A stretch of DNA of 15,734 nucleotides from positions 1 through 15,734 of the forward strand of contig CAZWRK010000100.1 in assembly GCA_964635875.1 (NCBI GenBank). The letters are read 5' to 3'. Position numbers and translations under genes: made by a program. Positions 1 to 7,328 of this stretch are shown one piece after another. Under the pieces are notes generated by a model. That model had not been told where the DNA came from. It made no database searches and saw nothing but the letters and a program-made list of their open reading frames with translations. Origin of the DNA: CAZWRK01 sp964635875. GTDB lineage: Bacteria; Pseudomonadota; Gammaproteobacteria; Burkholderiales; Aquaspirillaceae. Position 1 is the first letter of the stretch; every line of letters starts with the position of its first letter.

Positions 1-17
1 CAGAAAGGCAACTGCAG

Positions 18-1133
18 ATGAAGCTTTCATTCGACGACGGCGCGATCGAATGGCCGGGGCTCAGCCTCGCCGCGGGCGCTGAATTACACGATCCGGAAGA
101 TCGCACCGCATGGCTCGCCCTGCGCAACCAAGACGTCACCGCATCCACCGCCGGCGCCCTGCTCGGCGTCCACGACTATCAGACGCCGCTCGGCTTGTGG
201 TCGCTGAAGGCCGGTCGGACCAAGGAAGACCCGGAAGAAACCAGCCCCATGCGCCGCGGTCGACTCCTCGAGCCCGTCGCATTGCAGATGCTTCGCGAAG
301 ATCGGCCGAACTGGCAGGTCAAGGGCGGGCGCAATTACTACTGGCGCGACCAGAACGCTCGCATCGGGGCGACGCCGGACTGCTACGGGTTCGACGAGAA
401 CGGAACCCCGATCGTCGTTCAGTTCAAGACCGTCGAACCGATGGTGTTTCGCAACAAATGGCAGGGCGGCGACAAATTCGGCGTTATAGAACCGCCGCTC
501 TGGATCGTCGTCCAGGCATTGATCGAAGCCAAGTTGACAGGCGCCAATCGCGCGTTTGTCGCCGCCTTGGTCGTCGGGTTCGGCATCGACCTCTATGTCG
601 TCGAGATTCCTCTGCACGACGGCGTTTTACGCCGCGTGATGGACGAAGTCGCCACGTTCTGGGAAAGCATCGCCACCGGCACGGCGCCGACCCCGGATTT
701 CAAAAAGGACAGCGATCTGATCGTAAGGCTGTTCCCGGTCAAGCAGGGAGTCGTTCTCGACCTTCGCGACGACAACATGCTCCCGGCGCTGGTCGAACGC
801 GATATCGAATATGCCGCCGCGGCCAAGACAGCGAACGATCTGCGGGACGCGGTCCGCTCGGAGATTCGTTACAAGCTCGGCATCGCCTCGACCAAGGGCT
901 CGCTGGTCGGCAACGGCCAGACCGACGATCAGACGATGGCGCTTTACACCGGCGGAATCATCACGGCCAAGAACATCATGCGCCGGAGCTATACGACGAA
1001 GGACACGACCTATCTCGACCTTCGACTGAAGCCCGGCAAGGAAGCCGGCGACGAGCAGACAAAACGCGCTGTCAAGCCGAAGCGCGGCGTCGAAACAACG
1101 GTCGCGACCTACGACGACCCGGAGGTGTTCTGA
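18..1133 (+). CDS. YqaJ-type viral recombinase exonuclease
   Basis: 371 residues. I read this as a PD-(D/E)XK nuclease of the YqaJ/lambda-exonuclease group, which resects double-stranded ends to give single strands for an annealase. Visible motifs in order: an N-terminal R..DVTAS.AG.LLG region (residues 36-50), RRGRLLEP with E85, GATPDCYG with D121, then VVQFKTV with Q135 and K137 where the family usually has E-x-K, and a helix with Q166. RecT lies three genes downstream, the usual two-component pairing. The ATG at 18 is preceded by a weak AAAGG-like site. The last ~40 residues are basic and look like a tail. The family call is fairly sure. The Q at the E position is odd and leaves catalysis open, although the lysine and upstream aspartate are kept. 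Confidence 0.82.
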   Translation: MKLSFDDGAIEWPGLSLAAGAELHDPEDRTAWLALRNQDVTASTAGALLGVHDYQTPLGLWSLKAGRTKEDPEETSPMRRGRLLEPVALQMLREDRPNWQVKGGRNYYWRDQNARIGATPDCYGFDENGTPIVVQFKTVEPMVFRNKWQGGDKFGVIEPPLWIVVQALIEAKLTGANRAFVAALVVGFGIDLYVVEIPLHDGVLRRVMDEVATFWESIATGTAPTPDFKKDSDLIVRLFPVKQGVVLDLRDDNMLPALVERDIEYAAAAKTANDLRDAVRSEIRYKLGIASTKGSLVGNGQTDDQTMALYTGGIITAKNIMRRSYTTKDTTYLDLRLKPGKEAGDEQTKRAVKPKRGVETTVATYDDPEVF

Positions 1134-1134
1134 A

Positions 1135-1521
1135 ATGCAAAGCGACCCCATTTTCAAATTGATCTGCACGACCAAGCGGATCGAGGAACTATCCGCCACA
1201 GAAAACTGGGCCCGCATCGCGAAGATCAGGGAGATTCCAACCTCGCGCATGAACAAAGTCCGCGACGTCTCGGTAGGCCAGACCACATACGGCAACAAGC
1301 CAGACGACCATCCGACTCGACTCGTCAAGGAAGCGCAGGAGATCATGGCGCAGCAGGAATACCAGCGAGGCCGCGACGAGCGCGACGAGCAGCTCCGCAA
1401 GGTTGCATCGGAACTCGAACAGCTTCGCGCAATCCTTCCATCACTCGCTGCTCAGGCGGCGATCGATATCGGCATTCTCTCGCGCGCGCTGAAGGCGGAA
1501 GCCGACGAGAGACGCGAATGA
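1135..1521 (+). CDS. Hypothetical phage protein, coiled-coil C-terminal half
   Basis: 128 residues, not recognised. The ATG lies one base after the exonuclease stop, and a GGAGG at 1121-1125 inside the end of that gene gives a good 9-nt spacing, so the two are probably translated together. The N-terminal half is polar and mixed. From about residue 68 the protein is charged and helical (EAQEIMAQQEYQRGRDERDE and onward) and likely forms a coiled coil to about residue 100, then a more hydrophobic helix. Its place between exonuclease and RecT suggests a recombination-module accessory, but no function can be read from the sequence. Confidence 0.72.
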   Translation: MQSDPIFKLICTTKRIEELSATENWARIAKIREIPTSRMNKVRDVSVGQTTYGNKPDDHPTRLVKEAQEIMAQQEYQRGRDERDEQLRKVASELEQLRAILPSLAAQAAIDIGILSRALKAEADERRE

Positions 1522-1604
1522 GCATCGATGCCGCCACAACAATCTTTACGCCGTAGCCTTCGCAATCTTGTGCGCAGGCTTTCTCAATTCGACCAGAGGG
1601 TGAC
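1522..1604 (+). other. Short intergenic region
   Basis: 83 nt between two genes. It ends in AGAGGG at 1592-1597, a ribosome-binding site that supports the ATG at 1605. I see no convincing promoter, terminator or RNA gene. A 12-codon ATG frame starting at 1518 runs into it but has no supporting signal. Confidence 0.5.
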
Positions 1605-2408
1605 ATGACCGACGAACCGGAAAACCCGAGGGCAGTCTCAGGCGACAACAAACCGCCGCTGTCCGAACAGCTCGCAACGCGCTTCGAAGAACAACTAAAG
1701 CAGGTCGAAGAAATCGCAGCGCGCGCCACTGCCGCGCCCAGGGCCATCGAGGACGAGGCGCAACACAACGATCTTGCACAGATCGTCAAGGATGCACGCA
1801 CTCTCACGAAGACGCTGGACTCGCATTTCAAGGCGGAGAAGGCGCCATGGCTCGAAGGCGGGCGCACCGTCGATTCCTTTTTCAAGGAACCACGCGAGCG
1901 CCTCGACCGCATCATGTCCGGCATGGAGAAGCGCATCAAAGCGCACCTCGACGCCAAGGCCGCGGCCGAACGCGCGCGGCTGGCGGAGGAAGCCAGACAG
2001 GCGCGCGAGCGCGAACTCGCAGCGCAACGCGAAGCCGACGCACGTCTCGCCGAAGCGGCCAAGGCTCGACAGAACGCCGACGTTCACGAAACCAAGATGG
2101 TCGAAGCAGCAACCGCATCTGCACTCGCAGCAGCGCACGGCAGCGAGGCGCGCGACGCGGAGAAGCAGAGCGAAGCCAAGCCGGCGGAACTCGCGCGCAC
2201 CAGAACCGAGGCAGGTCTCTCGACCTTGCAGACCTTTTGGGATTTCGAGATCGTCGACCTCGAAGCGGTGTCGCTGGTCAAGCTGCGGCCGTTCATCAAG
2301 GAAGAGCATATCGAAATGGCGGTGCGCTCTTTCGTCAAGACGCACGGCGGATCGCAACAGATTCCCGGCGTGCGCATCTTCCAGCAGACCAAAGCCAACG
2401 TGAGGTAA
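1605..2408 (+). CDS. Coiled-coil (TolA-like) phage protein of the RecT module
   Basis: 267 residues. An N-terminal helical region (20-75) leads to TLTKTLDSHFKAEKAPWLEGGR (67-87), then a long Ala/Glu/Arg coiled coil (about 95-200). A compact C-terminal part follows, with W212, IKEEHIEMAVRSFVKTHGG and an IPGVRIF motif (253-259). Phage proteins of this build are common immediately upstream of recT and are often labelled TolA-like because of the Ala-rich coil. There is no membrane segment here, so an envelope role is unlikely. The start is chosen by the AGAGGG site 7 nt upstream. Its stop is 6 nt before the recT ATG. Function unknown; a structural or recombination-accessory role is inference from position. 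Confidence 0.75.
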   Translation: MTDEPENPRAVSGDNKPPLSEQLATRFEEQLKQVEEIAARATAAPRAIEDEAQHNDLAQIVKDARTLTKTLDSHFKAEKAPWLEGGRTVDSFFKEPRERLDRIMSGMEKRIKAHLDAKAAAERARLAEEARQARERELAAQREADARLAEAAKARQNADVHETKMVEAATASALAAAHGSEARDAEKQSEAKPAELARTRTEAGLSTLQTFWDFEIVDLEAVSLVKLRPFIKEEHIEMAVRSFVKTHGGSQQIPGVRIFQQTKANVR

Positions 2409-2414
2409 ACCACC

Positions 2415-3833
2415 ATGAGCAACCAGAAGCCAAACACGACCAGAAGCAACGTGCCGGCGCAGCAGCAGCAGCAGCAGCAGAAGCCTCAGACCGCACAGCC
2501 ATCCGACCGAGACGTCAGGTCCGAAGCGCTCGCTGCGCTCCGCAACGCCTTCGAGACGCAGCGCGCCGAGATCGTCAAGGTTCTGCCGGCGCAGATTCCG
2601 TTCGAACGATTCAAGCGCGTGGTCGACACGGCCGTTCTGCGCACGCCCGATCTTCTCATTGTTCCGCCGCGCGAACTGTTCATGGCCTGCATGCAAGCGG
2701 CAAGCGATGGCCTCTTGCCGGACGGACGCGAAGGCGCGCTCGTCATCTTCAACATGAAGGACGGCAAGACCGAAACCGGACAATGGCGCTGGAGGAAAGC
2801 CGTCCAGTGGATGCCGATGATCGCCGGGCTCCTGAAGAAGATCCGCAACTCCGGCGAGCTGGCGACTATCGTCGCGAAGATGGTCTATGCCGGCGACAAG
2901 TTCCGCAACTGGATCGACGACGACGGCGAGCATATCGAATACGAAGCCGGCGACGAGCAGGACCGCGATCATTTCCGCTGCGTCTTCGCGATGGCGAAAC
3001 TCAAGGACGGATCGGTCGAAGTCGAGGTGCTGAAGCCGGCCGATATCGAGAAAATCCGGGCGGTATCGCGAACCAGGGATTCCGGCCCGTGGGTCGATTG
3101 GTTCGACCAGATGTGCTGCAAGAGTGCGATCCGGCGGCTATCGAAACGCCTTCCCATGTCCACAGACCTCGACGACCTCATTCGCCGCGACGATGCGCTC
3201 TACGATCTCGAAGGCGCAGCCGACCAGCGCGCAACGCCGCAGATCGCCAAGAAGGAAAGCCTTGCCGGCAAGCTCGACATGCTCGCCGGCGCACCGACGA
3301 GAACCCTTCCACCGCACGACAAGCAGACCGGGGAGATCATCGATCATGTGGATCAGATGCAGGATCAGCAACACCAGGGTGGAGACGATCGCGCCCCCGC
3401 AGAAACCACGACCAATCCGCCTGCTAGCGAAGGCCAGAAGCGAACGCCTCCGGTCGGCGAGCAAGATGCTCCCGAGCGAGATCGAACCGAAGATCGTTCC
3501 GACCCTCCGCAGCAGGATGATCGCCGCGACCCGCCGCAGGATCACGCGATGGCCGAACGCCAAAGCGAACATCGCCAGAACGCAGATGATCATCCGAATC
3601 CGCAGGCTCAGCGGACGGACCCGGAACCGACGCCTGAAGATCGCGCGCGCATGGAATACGAAGCCGAAATTCTCAGCATCGGCCAGACCAAGGCGCAGAA
3701 GGGCGCGCGTTCTCTGAAGTTGTGGCTCTGGTCGCTCGACGCCGACGACTACGCAGCCGCGACACGCATGAAGGGCGCTATCACCTCGTATCTGCCGCAG
3801 GGCGAGGAATACAAATGGCCGGTGCAGAAATGA
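2415..3833 (+). CDS. recT: RecT-family single-strand annealing recombinase with extended C-terminal tail
   Basis: 472 residues. RecT proteins coat single-stranded DNA and anneal it to homologous strands, working with the partner exonuclease. Family hallmarks: GLLPDGREGALVIFN (99-113), VQWMPMIAGLLKKIRNSGE (130-148), MVYAGDKF (156-163) and the C-terminal helix WFDQMCCKSAIRRLSKRLP (229-247). The core ends near residue 270, the normal RecT length. A roughly 140-residue polar, Pro/Asp/Gln/Arg-rich, probably disordered linker follows, then a folded-looking end with LKLWLWSLDADDY (434-446). A seven-glutamine run at residues 16-22 is encoded by (CAG)7. The ribosome-binding site GAGGT at 2402-2406 overlaps the previous stop. 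The recombinase call is firm; the tail is unusual. Confidence 0.93.
   Translation: MSNQKPNTTRSNVPAQQQQQQQKPQTAQPSDRDVRSEALAALRNAFETQRAEIVKVLPAQIPFERFKRVVDTAVLRTPDLLIVPPRELFMACMQAASDGLLPDGREGALVIFNMKDGKTETGQWRWRKAVQWMPMIAGLLKKIRNSGELATIVAKMVYAGDKFRNWIDDDGEHIEYEAGDEQDRDHFRCVFAMAKLKDGSVEVEVLKPADIEKIRAVSRTRDSGPWVDWFDQMCCKSAIRRLSKRLPMSTDLDDLIRRDDALYDLEGAADQRATPQIAKKESLAGKLDMLAGAPTRTLPPHDKQTGEIIDHVDQMQDQQHQGGDDRAPAETTTNPPASEGQKRTPPVGEQDAPERDRTEDRSDPPQQDDRRDPPQDHAMAERQSEHRQNADDHPNPQAQRTDPEPTPEDRARMEYEAEILSIGQTKAQKGARSLKLWLWSLDADDYAAATRMKGAITSYLPQGEEYKWPVQK
2460..2480 (+). repeat. (CAG)7 trinucleotide repeat in recT
   Basis: Seven perfect CAG codons encode Gln16-22 of RecT, in the low-complexity N-terminal leader ahead of the folded core. 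Such a run can vary in copy number by slippage without changing frame. Confidence 0.9.
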
Positions 3834-4141
3834 AGCACCTTCCATTCACGAAGCCCGGCGAAAATCGCCCGGTCCCGACCACCGAAGGTCAGCTCATTAT
3901 CGAGTCGCTTCGCATCATCGAAGCGACAAGCATCATGCTCGTGACGGTTCAAGGCCTCGTTTACAAATTGATCCGGGAAAAGCTCGACGCGGAAGACCCC
4001 GACGCCCTCGCCATTTGCGATCAGCTTCAGCGTCGATTCGAAGACTGTTCCGGAGTCGGATGCATGATCGCAGCATCGACGCTAGGCATAGACCTGCCGC
4101 CAGACCTTCAGGATCAGGAGATCGACTACGATGACGACTGA
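3815..4141 (+). CDS. Small hypothetical phage protein
   Basis: 108 residues from the ATG at 3815, not recognised. A GAGG at 3804-3807 sits 7 nt before this ATG. A second in-frame ATG at 3830 forms an ATGA overlap with the recT stop and is a credible alternative giving 103 residues. The centre (GQLIIESLRIIEATSIMLVTVQGLVYKLI) is a hydrophobic helix pair, but too mixed to call a membrane span. The C-terminus is acidic (EIDYDDD), and two cysteines (DCSGVGC) lie in the middle. It overlaps the next gene by 11 nt, so it belongs to the same translational unit. Confidence 0.72.
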   Translation: MAGAEMKHLPFTKPGENRPVPTTEGQLIIESLRIIEATSIMLVTVQGLVYKLIREKLDAEDPDALAICDQLQRRFEDCSGVGCMIAASTLGIDLPPDLQDQEIDYDDD

Positions 4142-4469
4142 CGAAACAAATGCCGAGCCGCGCTGGCTCATTGTCGAAATATTCGGCCATCGCGAACACG
4201 CCGGACGATGCACAGAAGAAGATCAGCTCGGCGTGAAGATGCTGCGCATCGACGAACCCCTCGTCCGGTATGGCGACAAGGAAACGATCATCTGGCAGAC
4301 GCATTGGTATCCAGGTTCGGCGATCTTCTCCATTCGCCAGACCACCGAGGAAGCCGTCATGAAACGCATTGGCGCGAAGATCCCGCCGGCGATCACGCAC
4401 GATGCAGGCAGCGCCATCATCGACGAGCACGACTACATCGACGAAGAACCCGATAGCCTCGGCGGGTGA
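4131..4469 (+). CDS. Conserved-looking hypothetical phage protein
   Basis: 112 residues. The pattern RWLIVEIFGHREHAGRCTEE (11-30) followed by LGVKMLRIDEP is the kind of opening I associate with small uncharacterised phage proteins near RecT modules; this is recollection, not a search result. The fold looks like alternating beta strands with IIWQTHWYPGSAIFSIR in the middle and an acidic C-terminus. AGGAG at 4116-4120 lies 10 nt before the ATG. The gene overlaps its upstream neighbour by 11 nt and touches the downstream one. Function unknown. Confidence 0.75.
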   Translation: MTTDETNAEPRWLIVEIFGHREHAGRCTEEDQLGVKMLRIDEPLVRYGDKETIIWQTHWYPGSAIFSIRQTTEEAVMKRIGAKIPPAITHDAGSAIIDEHDYIDEEPDSLGG

Positions 4470-4471
4470 AG

Positions 4472-5249
4472 ATGCGCGACGACGTTACAGAAGCGGAGAT
4501 CGCCGCCGCCGCGACACCTCGAGGCGGATGGACACGGGAAACCATGCAAGCATGGGGCGTCCCGTGGCCACCGCCGAAAGGTTGGCGGAAGGCCATCACC
4601 GCTCGCGAACTAGCAAGCAAAGCGAATGCCGCAATCGAAGAAAAAGAAACGGCGAGAGCGACGATCATCGCAGACGCCTCGCTGAACCCGAGAAGCAAAC
4701 TTGCCGGTTGGGCCGGATGGATCAAGACCGACAAGATGCCAGCCGGCAAGTTCTTTTCCGGCGTTCTGAAGACGGCGCCTCAGAGCAGTTCCGTCGCAGA
4801 AGCCATGTCCATCGTGAACACGATCATTCTGGCAGCGCGTGAAGGCTTGCTCGAAGGCGTCGGCGTTCTCATGATCCAGAACGACAACATAGGTAACACT
4901 CGCTGCAATCAGAACGACCGTGCCTGGCGCAATCGTCAACGACGCCAAGGACGGAGGCGTTCCGATACCGGCGCCCGGAAGGCGCAGCAACAGAGCAAGG
5001 CAAGGCGCATTAGGCGAAGTCATGCGCGCGATCGCGCAGGTCGTCATCGCCAGACGCATAGTTATCGAACTGCGGCACGTCAAAGGGCATCAGGAGCGCG
5101 CCGAAAACATCAAAGGAACGCACCGCATCAATATCGCATGCGACGCACTGGCCAAGCACCAGCGCCGGCAGGCGGAGAATGCAGCAAGAGAGCAGCAGCG
5201 ATACAATCCACCCGGAACGGTACTTAACGAACCTGACAGGAGCGAATGA
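4472..5249 (+). pseudogene. RNase H-like protein interrupted by a +1 frameshift (or single-base sequence error)
   Basis: Frame 2 encodes an N-terminal module (GGWTRETMQAWGVPWPPPKGW, 18-38) and the first half of an RNase H fold: IIADASL (D68), AEAMSIVNTII (E110), VLMIQNDNI (D138). The second half is in the next frame from about 4893: VTLAAIRTTVPGA, then ELRHVKGHQ (H206) and INIACDALAK (D224), stopping at 5249. Joining the frames by skipping one G at 4892 gives 258 residues with all expected RNase H acidic residues and the histidine. The restored stop lies directly before the next ATG, as for its neighbours. Left unshifted, frame 2 turns into an Arg/Gln-rich nonsense tail ending at 5227. The start may instead be GTG 4466. 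It may be a sequencing error, a true mutation or a recoding site. Confidence 0.72.
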
Positions 5250-6182
5250 ATGGCCAGCAAGACCAGAATCGAATGGTCGGAGGCGACATGGAATTACATC
5301 AACGGCTGCACCGTCCTTTCGCCAGGGTGTCGTGATTGCTATGCGATGGACCTCGCAGGCACGCGCCTCAAGCATCACCCTTCGCGCGCCGGCCTGACAC
5401 ACCTCGTCAACGGGCGGCACGTTTGGACCGGCGAAGTGCGGGTCTGGGAGCCATGGCTCCGCCAACCGATGCAGTGGACAAAGCCGCGCCGCATTTTCGT
5501 CTGCGCGCATGGCGATCTCTTTCACGAGAGCGTCGACGACGAAACGATCGACAAGGTCTGCGCAGTCATGAACCTGTGCCAGCAGCACACATTTCAGATC
5601 ACGACCAAACGGCCAGAACGAGCGCGATCATACTTTACGCAGGCGACAGCGCCCGGCCGGCAATTCGCCCACATCATGCGACTCGGCGCGGACAAGACCA
5701 TCGGCGAGCGCAGCGCGGCCGCGAACAGGCTCGGCAAGCCTTTGCCGAACGTCTGGATGGGAACCTCAGTCGAACGCCAACAGGAAGCCAACGAACGGAT
5801 TCCGCACATTCTCGCAACACCTGCGGCGGTCAGATGGGTGAGCGCCGAGCCGTTGCTCGGGCCGATCAATTTCAAGGGCATAGCCTGCACGATCGACGGC
5901 AATGCCGTGAGCAAGAACGCGCTCGACGGTAGCTTCTACATTCCCGGCGTGAGCTCTATTTCCTCGCACATCCTGCGCAGCGGGAGCAAAATCGACTGGA
6001 TCATCGTCGGCGGCGAGAGCGGTCCGCGCCCGCGTGACAACGGATTTCTCGACAACGCGCGCGACATCCTCGCGCAGTGCCGCGCCGCAGGCGTCGCCTT
6101 TTTCGGAAAGCAGAACGTCGGCAAGACGCCTCTACCGCCGGACCTCGACGTCAAAGAGTATCCGATTCCGAGGACGCAGTGA
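5250..6182 (+). CDS. DUF5131 / phage Gp37-Gp68-like protein with CX6CX2C motif
   Basis: 310 residues. Family signatures: IEWSEATWNYINGC..LSPGC..CYA (7-32, Cys20, Cys27, Cys30), RIFVCAHGDLFHE (81-93), FQITTKRPERA (115-125), VWMGTSVERQ (168-177), RWVSAEPLLGPI (195-206), DWIIVGGESG (249-258), and an end with PPDLDVKEYP. This family is found in phages and mobile elements. The cysteine cluster and TIM-barrel-like pattern have led to a link with radical-SAM-type enzymes, but no reaction is established to my knowledge. Residues about 210-245 look like an insertion. The usual KQWG near the end reads KQNVG. AGGAG at 5238-5242 supports the start, directly after the RNase H-like stop. The next gene overlaps by one base. 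Confidence 0.88.
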   Translation: MASKTRIEWSEATWNYINGCTVLSPGCRDCYAMDLAGTRLKHHPSRAGLTHLVNGRHVWTGEVRVWEPWLRQPMQWTKPRRIFVCAHGDLFHESVDDETIDKVCAVMNLCQQHTFQITTKRPERARSYFTQATAPGRQFAHIMRLGADKTIGERSAAANRLGKPLPNVWMGTSVERQQEANERIPHILATPAAVRWVSAEPLLGPINFKGIACTIDGNAVSKNALDGSFYIPGVSSISSHILRSGSKIDWIIVGGESGPRPRDNGFLDNARDILAQCRAAGVAFFGKQNVGKTPLPPDLDVKEYPIPRTQ

Positions 6183-6580
6183 TGGTCGCCTACAGCTTCA
6201 AGGCACGATTCGCACAACCGATCCTCGACGGCACGAAACTCGGTACGATTCGCGCCAACGGCAAGCGTCGCCACGCGCGCGCCGGCGAAGCCTTGCAGCT
6301 CTACACCGGGATGCGAACGCGCCAGTGTCGCAAGGTCAAAGACGAGACGTGCGTTGCGACGCTCCCGATCTTTCTGAACCTGCATCCGTATTTTGGACTC
6401 GTCACTGCACGCATCGAAGCAACCGTTCTCAGAGCAGGCCAGATCAAACGATTGGCGCGCGAGGACGGATTCCTCGACGAAGACGACATGGCTGCATTTT
6501 GGTTCGAGGAACACGGCAAAGGCGACGCCTTCGATTTCCTCGGATCGCTCATACGATGGAGACCGATCACATGGCTTTAG
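6182..6580 (+). CDS. ASCH-like domain phage protein
   Basis: 132 residues. SFKARFAQPILDGTKLGTIR (5-24) and RAGEALQLYTGMRTRQC match the ASCH/PUA-like pattern of strand, G-T-K-x-x-T-I-R, then a G-D-x-L-like strand. The end (FDFLGSLIRWRP) also fits small phage ASCH-like proteins. ASCH domains are thought to bind RNA or modified nucleotides, and no substrate can be assigned here. The ATG overlaps the DUF5131 stop (TGATG), and GAGGA at 6170-6174 gives a 7-nt spacing. Pairing with the DUF5131 gene suggests shared work, which is inference. Confidence 0.78.
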   Translation: MVAYSFKARFAQPILDGTKLGTIRANGKRRHARAGEALQLYTGMRTRQCRKVKDETCVATLPIFLNLHPYFGLVTARIEATVLRAGQIKRLAREDGFLDEDDMAAFWFEEHGKGDAFDFLGSLIRWRPITWL

Positions 6581-7014
6581 ACGACGAGCGTATCGACCTT
6601 CCGCTTTTCATCGAGCGGCCGTCCGTCTGGCAGCGCGTCAAGCTTCGCTACTGGATTGCGACCTACGACCTGAAGGACCGAATCGGCGATTACAAGCAAC
6701 ACGCTCACAGCCTCTACCGTCGATTCCTCGGCGAGGAACTCTGGATGGAGCAGGTCCGCCTATTCGCAGACAGTTCAATCGGCGGTCGGCAGGTGCACGA
6801 CATTCTGGCGCCTGAAGGCTGGTTCGCATGGAAACGAACAGGCATCACGCGGCATTGGTGTTTCTCGTGCTCGCCGAGCCGCGAGGAATTCACGACTACC
6901 GACTCGTTTTTCATGTTCGACGGCAAACGATTCAGCAGACTCAGCGACGCCGTAGATCAATGGCGCAAAGCAGGCGAGCCGACCCCGTTTGAGGAAAGCG
7001 ACCGGATCGACTAG
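6571..7014 (+). CDS. Hypothetical phage protein
   Basis: 147 residues, not recognised. GGAG at 6558-6561 lies 9 nt before the ATG at 6571; an in-frame ATG at 6556 is possible. The gene overlaps the ASCH-like gene by 10 nt. It has an N-terminal helical part (LPLFIERPSVWQRVKLRYWIATYDLKDRI and onward), a short GWFAWKRTGITRHWCFSC region with a single CxxC, and a C-terminal strand/helix part (FFMFDGKRFSRLSDAVDQW). One CxxC is not enough to claim a zinc site. It is the last gene before a 65-nt intergenic stretch. Confidence 0.7.
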   Translation: MALDDERIDLPLFIERPSVWQRVKLRYWIATYDLKDRIGDYKQHAHSLYRRFLGEELWMEQVRLFADSSIGGRQVHDILAPEGWFAWKRTGITRHWCFSCSPSREEFTTTDSFFMFDGKRFSRLSDAVDQWRKAGEPTPFEESDRID

Positions 7015-7032
7015 GATCGCCTGCAAATCACG

Positions 7033-7060
7033 GCGCCGGGGATTGGCACCTCCGACGCCA
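7033..7060 (+). promoter_or_regulatory. Intergenic hairpin ahead of the 7080 gene
   Basis: GGCGCCGGGG at 7033-7042 can pair with CTCCGACGCC at 7051-7060: ten stem positions with one C-A mismatch and one G-T pair, closing an 8-nt loop. No T run follows, so it is not a standard terminator. It sits 10 nt before the GAGG ribosome-binding site (7070-7073) of the next gene, where it could act as a weak attenuator or mRNA-processing element. It may also be incidental in GC-rich DNA. Confidence 0.35.
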
Positions 7061-7079
7061 CGAAACCCGAGGTAGCAAT

Positions 7080-7173
7080 ATGATCGACTCCTACACAGCA
7101 GCAGCCTTGTTCATCGTTCCACCGGAGCATTTGGAAAAGGGGACAGATTCAATGAGCGACACGAACGAACGAC
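7080..7173 (+). CDS. 5' fragment of hypothetical gene, cut by the scaffold gap
   Basis: The ATG has a GAGG ribosome-binding site at 7070-7073, 6 nt spacing. It encodes MIDSYTAAALFIVPPEHLEK, then GTDSMSDTNER before running into Ns. The last 55 bp (7119-7173) are repeated exactly on the other side of the gap. If the repeat is collapsed, the frame continues without a break into the 7307-7675 segment, giving one protein of 146 residues. I therefore treat the two pieces as one gene with an assembly seam. Confidence 0.6.
7119..7173 (+). repeat. 55-bp direct repeat, left copy at gap
   Basis: Identical to 7274-7328, running from CCACCGGAGC to ACGAACGAC. It ends exactly where the N run starts. Overlaps of one k-mer length at contig ends are a normal product of de Bruijn graph assemblers, so this is probably one copy in the real genome. 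Confidence 0.9.
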
Positions 7174-7273
7174 NNNNNNNNNNNNNNNNNNNNNNNNNNN
7201 NNNNNNNNNNNNNNNNNNNNNNNNNNNNNNNNNNNNNNNNNNNNNNNNNNNNNNNNNNNNNNNNNNNNNNNNN
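7174..7273. other. Assembly gap (100 N)
   Basis: Exactly 100 unknown bases, the conventional filler used when scaffolders join contigs. It is flanked on both sides by the same 55-bp sequence, which argues that the contigs overlap and the gap length is not real. Confidence 0.97.
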
Positions 7274-7328
7274 CCACCGGAGCATTTGGAAAAGGGGACA
7301 GATTCAATGAGCGACACGAACGAACGAC
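7274..7328 (+). repeat. 55-bp direct repeat, right copy at gap
   Basis: Begins immediately after the N run and is identical to 7119-7173. It includes the internal ATG and the codons for MSDTNER. Confidence 0.9.

Noticed and set aside
1518..1556. 12-codon ORF overlapping the stop of the second gene (ATGA)
   Set aside because: Too short, with no ribosome-binding site, and it ends in intergenic sequence; likely chance.
2460..2480. CAG run as a mobile or CRISPR-like repeat
   Set aside because: It is a simple in-frame trinucleotide run encoding glutamines, with no spacers and no further copies.
1695..2972. Long open frame on the minus strand opposite the coiled-coil and recT genes (425 codons)
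   Set aside because: It is antisense to two well-supported genes, contains a Leu run that is only the complement of the CAG repeat, lacks a ribosome-binding site and has no recognisable domain. High GC leaves antisense frames open.
1847..3427. 526-codon rightward frame overlapping the coiled-coil and recT genes
   Set aside because: Its product is an Arg/Gln/Ser-rich shadow of the real frames with no domain pattern.
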